A stretch of 7,921 nucleotides of DNA from Cyclobacteriaceae bacterium. GTDB taxonomy: Bacteria > Bacteroidota > Bacteroidia > Cytophagales > Cyclobacteriaceae. Below the pieces are notes generated by a model, which saw only the letters and a list, made by a program, of their open reading frames with translations, did not search any database and was not told the DNA's origin. Positions 7,090 to 7,921 of this stretch are shown in pieces. Each line of letters begins with the position of its first letter. The stretch's first letter is position 1. Both the position numbers and the translations under genes were made by a program. The stretch lies in assembly GCA_030637245.1 (NCBI GenBank), contig DAOVVI010000059.1, positions 1 through 7,921 of the forward strand, written 5' to 3'.

Positions 7090-7120
7090 CAAATCTATTT
7101 GTTATGGGGTAAAAGGCAAA
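7090..7120 (-). promoter_or_regulatory. Predicted Bacteroidota-type promoter of the esterase gene
   Basis: On the minus strand TTTG (complement of 7117-7120) is followed after exactly 19 nt by TAGATTTG (complement of 7090-7097), a full match to the phylum's TTTG / TAnnTTTG primary sigma-factor consensus at the usual spacing. Transcription would start near 7083, leaving a short A/T-rich leader of about 20 nt before the ATG at 7062, with no Shine-Dalgarno sequence. This is the only exact match to both boxes that I found upstream of a gene in the window. It occupies the divergent region shared with the secreted protein gene that starts at 7197. Confidence 0.65.
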
Positions 7121-7196
7121 TAATTAATGTTTTAACCATATTAAATTCTCCACTTTTTTCGTTCTTTATAATAATATTATTTTGATTTTTTTAAAT

Positions 7197-7921
7197 ATGC
7201 GACGAAACAGCATCCTGCTCTTGTTTATTTTTATTGGCACTTATTCTTTCGGCCATTCTACATTAATGTACATTTCAGCAAAACCTATAACTTGTCTTGG
7301 GTATTCTTATGAAATTGAGATTACTCAACATTCATATGTTGGTTCAGATGTAGTCTTTGGTGGAATTGAAATAGTTTATGGTGATGGGATTTATGAAGAA
7401 TTTCCTAAGGATGATTTTGTTATCTCTGAAATAATCAATAATAGGGTCATTACTAAATACGTAAAGAAGCATGTATTCCAGGGACCAGGCATATATAAAA
7501 TTAATGCCCGTTTTTTTAATAGAGGCAGTAAAATACAAAATATGAGTAACTCCGTTAATACACCATTTTATGTGGCCACAGTAATTCATATTGACCCATA
7601 TTTGGGTTGCAATCATACGCCTGTTCTTGAAAACTTTCCGGTCACCAATAAAAGCGGATCGAATTATTTCTATGACCTTTCATTTATCGATGAAGAAAAT
7701 GATTCACTATCCTTTCATATTACGACACCTTTGCAAGACCACAACATTCCGGTAGTGAATTATTGGTTTCCTGTTGAAAAAGATAATACGGGATCAATTA
7801 ACATCAGTAAATTATCGATTGACCAATTTAATTGCTCCCTACAATGGAACTCAAAGAGTTCTGCCGGTGAATATACAGTAGCAATCAAGGTAATTGAATG
7901 GAGAAAAGTAGATGGTATTTA
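7197..7921 (+). CDS. Secreted Bacteroidota surface/gliding-type protein, N-terminal part (runs off the window)
   Basis: An open frame continues from the ATG at 7197 to the window end (241 complete codons, no stop), so only the N-terminus is seen. It begins with a signal peptide (MRRNSILLLFIFIGTYSFG; cleavage probably around 19-21). Next comes a domain with ITCLGYSYEIEIT (31-43) and a VYGDG turn (60-64), resembling the N-terminal module of large Bacteroidota proteins whose far end is often a gliding-motility-associated or type IX secretion C-terminal domain. From about 138 a second, cadherin-like beta domain begins (NHTPVL, then FIDEENDSLSFHITTPL, later GEYTVAIKVIEW at 224-235). These proteins are usually exported and cell-surface bound or released; no enzymatic motif is visible. 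The ATG is the first in frame and directly precedes the signal peptide. The C-terminal sorting domain lies outside the window, so the type IX assignment is inferred. It is divergent from the esterase gene, with a 134-bp intergenic space. Confidence 0.85.
   Translation, partial: MRRNSILLLFIFIGTYSFGHSTLMYISAKPITCLGYSYEIEITQHSYVGSDVVFGGIEIVYGDGIYEEFPKDDFVISEIINNRVITKYVKKHVFQGPGIYKINARFFNRGSKIQNMSNSVNTPFYVATVIHIDPYLGCNHTPVLENFPVTNKSGSNYFYDLSFIDEENDSLSFHITTPLQDHNIPVVNYWFPVEKDNTGSINISKLSIDQFNCSLQWNSKSSAGEYTVAIKVIEWRKVDGI

Noticed and set aside
7344..7616. Minus-strand 90-codon open frame
   Set aside because: It is antisense to the secreted-protein frame, which has a signal peptide and recognisable domain pattern across the same bases.

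Overview
The window looks like chromosomal DNA from a member of the Bacteroidota, probably an anaerobic or facultative, polysaccharide-using lineage. The signs are AT-rich intergenic DNA, start codons mostly without a Shine-Dalgarno sequence, one clear Bacteroidota-type promoter (TTTG, 19 nt, TAGATTTG), a secreted carbohydrate esterase of a type common in the phylum, and a secreted protein of the kind that usually feeds its type IX secretion system. This placement is inferred; no rRNA or tRNA gene is present to confirm it.

Layout. Positions 1-502 hold no recognisable gene. Inside them is a compact, GC-richer element of about 200 bp (134-333) with 24-bp imperfect terminal inverted repeats. Positions 503-3741 form a tight three-gene minus-strand operon, transcribed pta, then a 3-hydroxyacyl-CoA dehydrogenase gene, then ackA, with gaps of 12 and 35 nt. 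Positions 3742-4165 are non-coding and hold a second, more decayed inverted-repeat element (3900-4080) and a hairpin (4097-4120). A plus-strand EI24/CysZ-like membrane protein follows (4166-4972). A large minus-strand sialate O-acetylesterase-type exported esterase (5086-7062) converges on it across a 113-bp gap in which I see no convincing terminator. After a 134-bp divergent promoter region, a secreted protein starts at 7197 and runs off the right edge.

How the genes work together. Pta and AckA convert acetyl-CoA to acetyl phosphate and then to acetate and ATP, the standard substrate-level phosphorylation branch. Both keep all the active-site residues I could place, and AckA keeps the four acetate-pocket residues. 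The unusual part is the dehydrogenase between them. It has the fold and the catalytic His/Glu pair of 3-hydroxybutyryl-CoA dehydrogenase, but departs from the family at the conserved Ser and Asn active-site positions and carries an N-terminal extension of about 30 residues. Its placement suggests a link between a 3-hydroxyacyl-CoA or related CoA-thioester step and acetate formation. The EI24-like protein, the esterase and the secreted protein look functionally unrelated to the operon.

I found no CRISPR array, transposase gene, tRNA or rRNA. The points most worth following are the dehydrogenase inside the acetate operon and the two inverted-repeat elements that bracket that operon.
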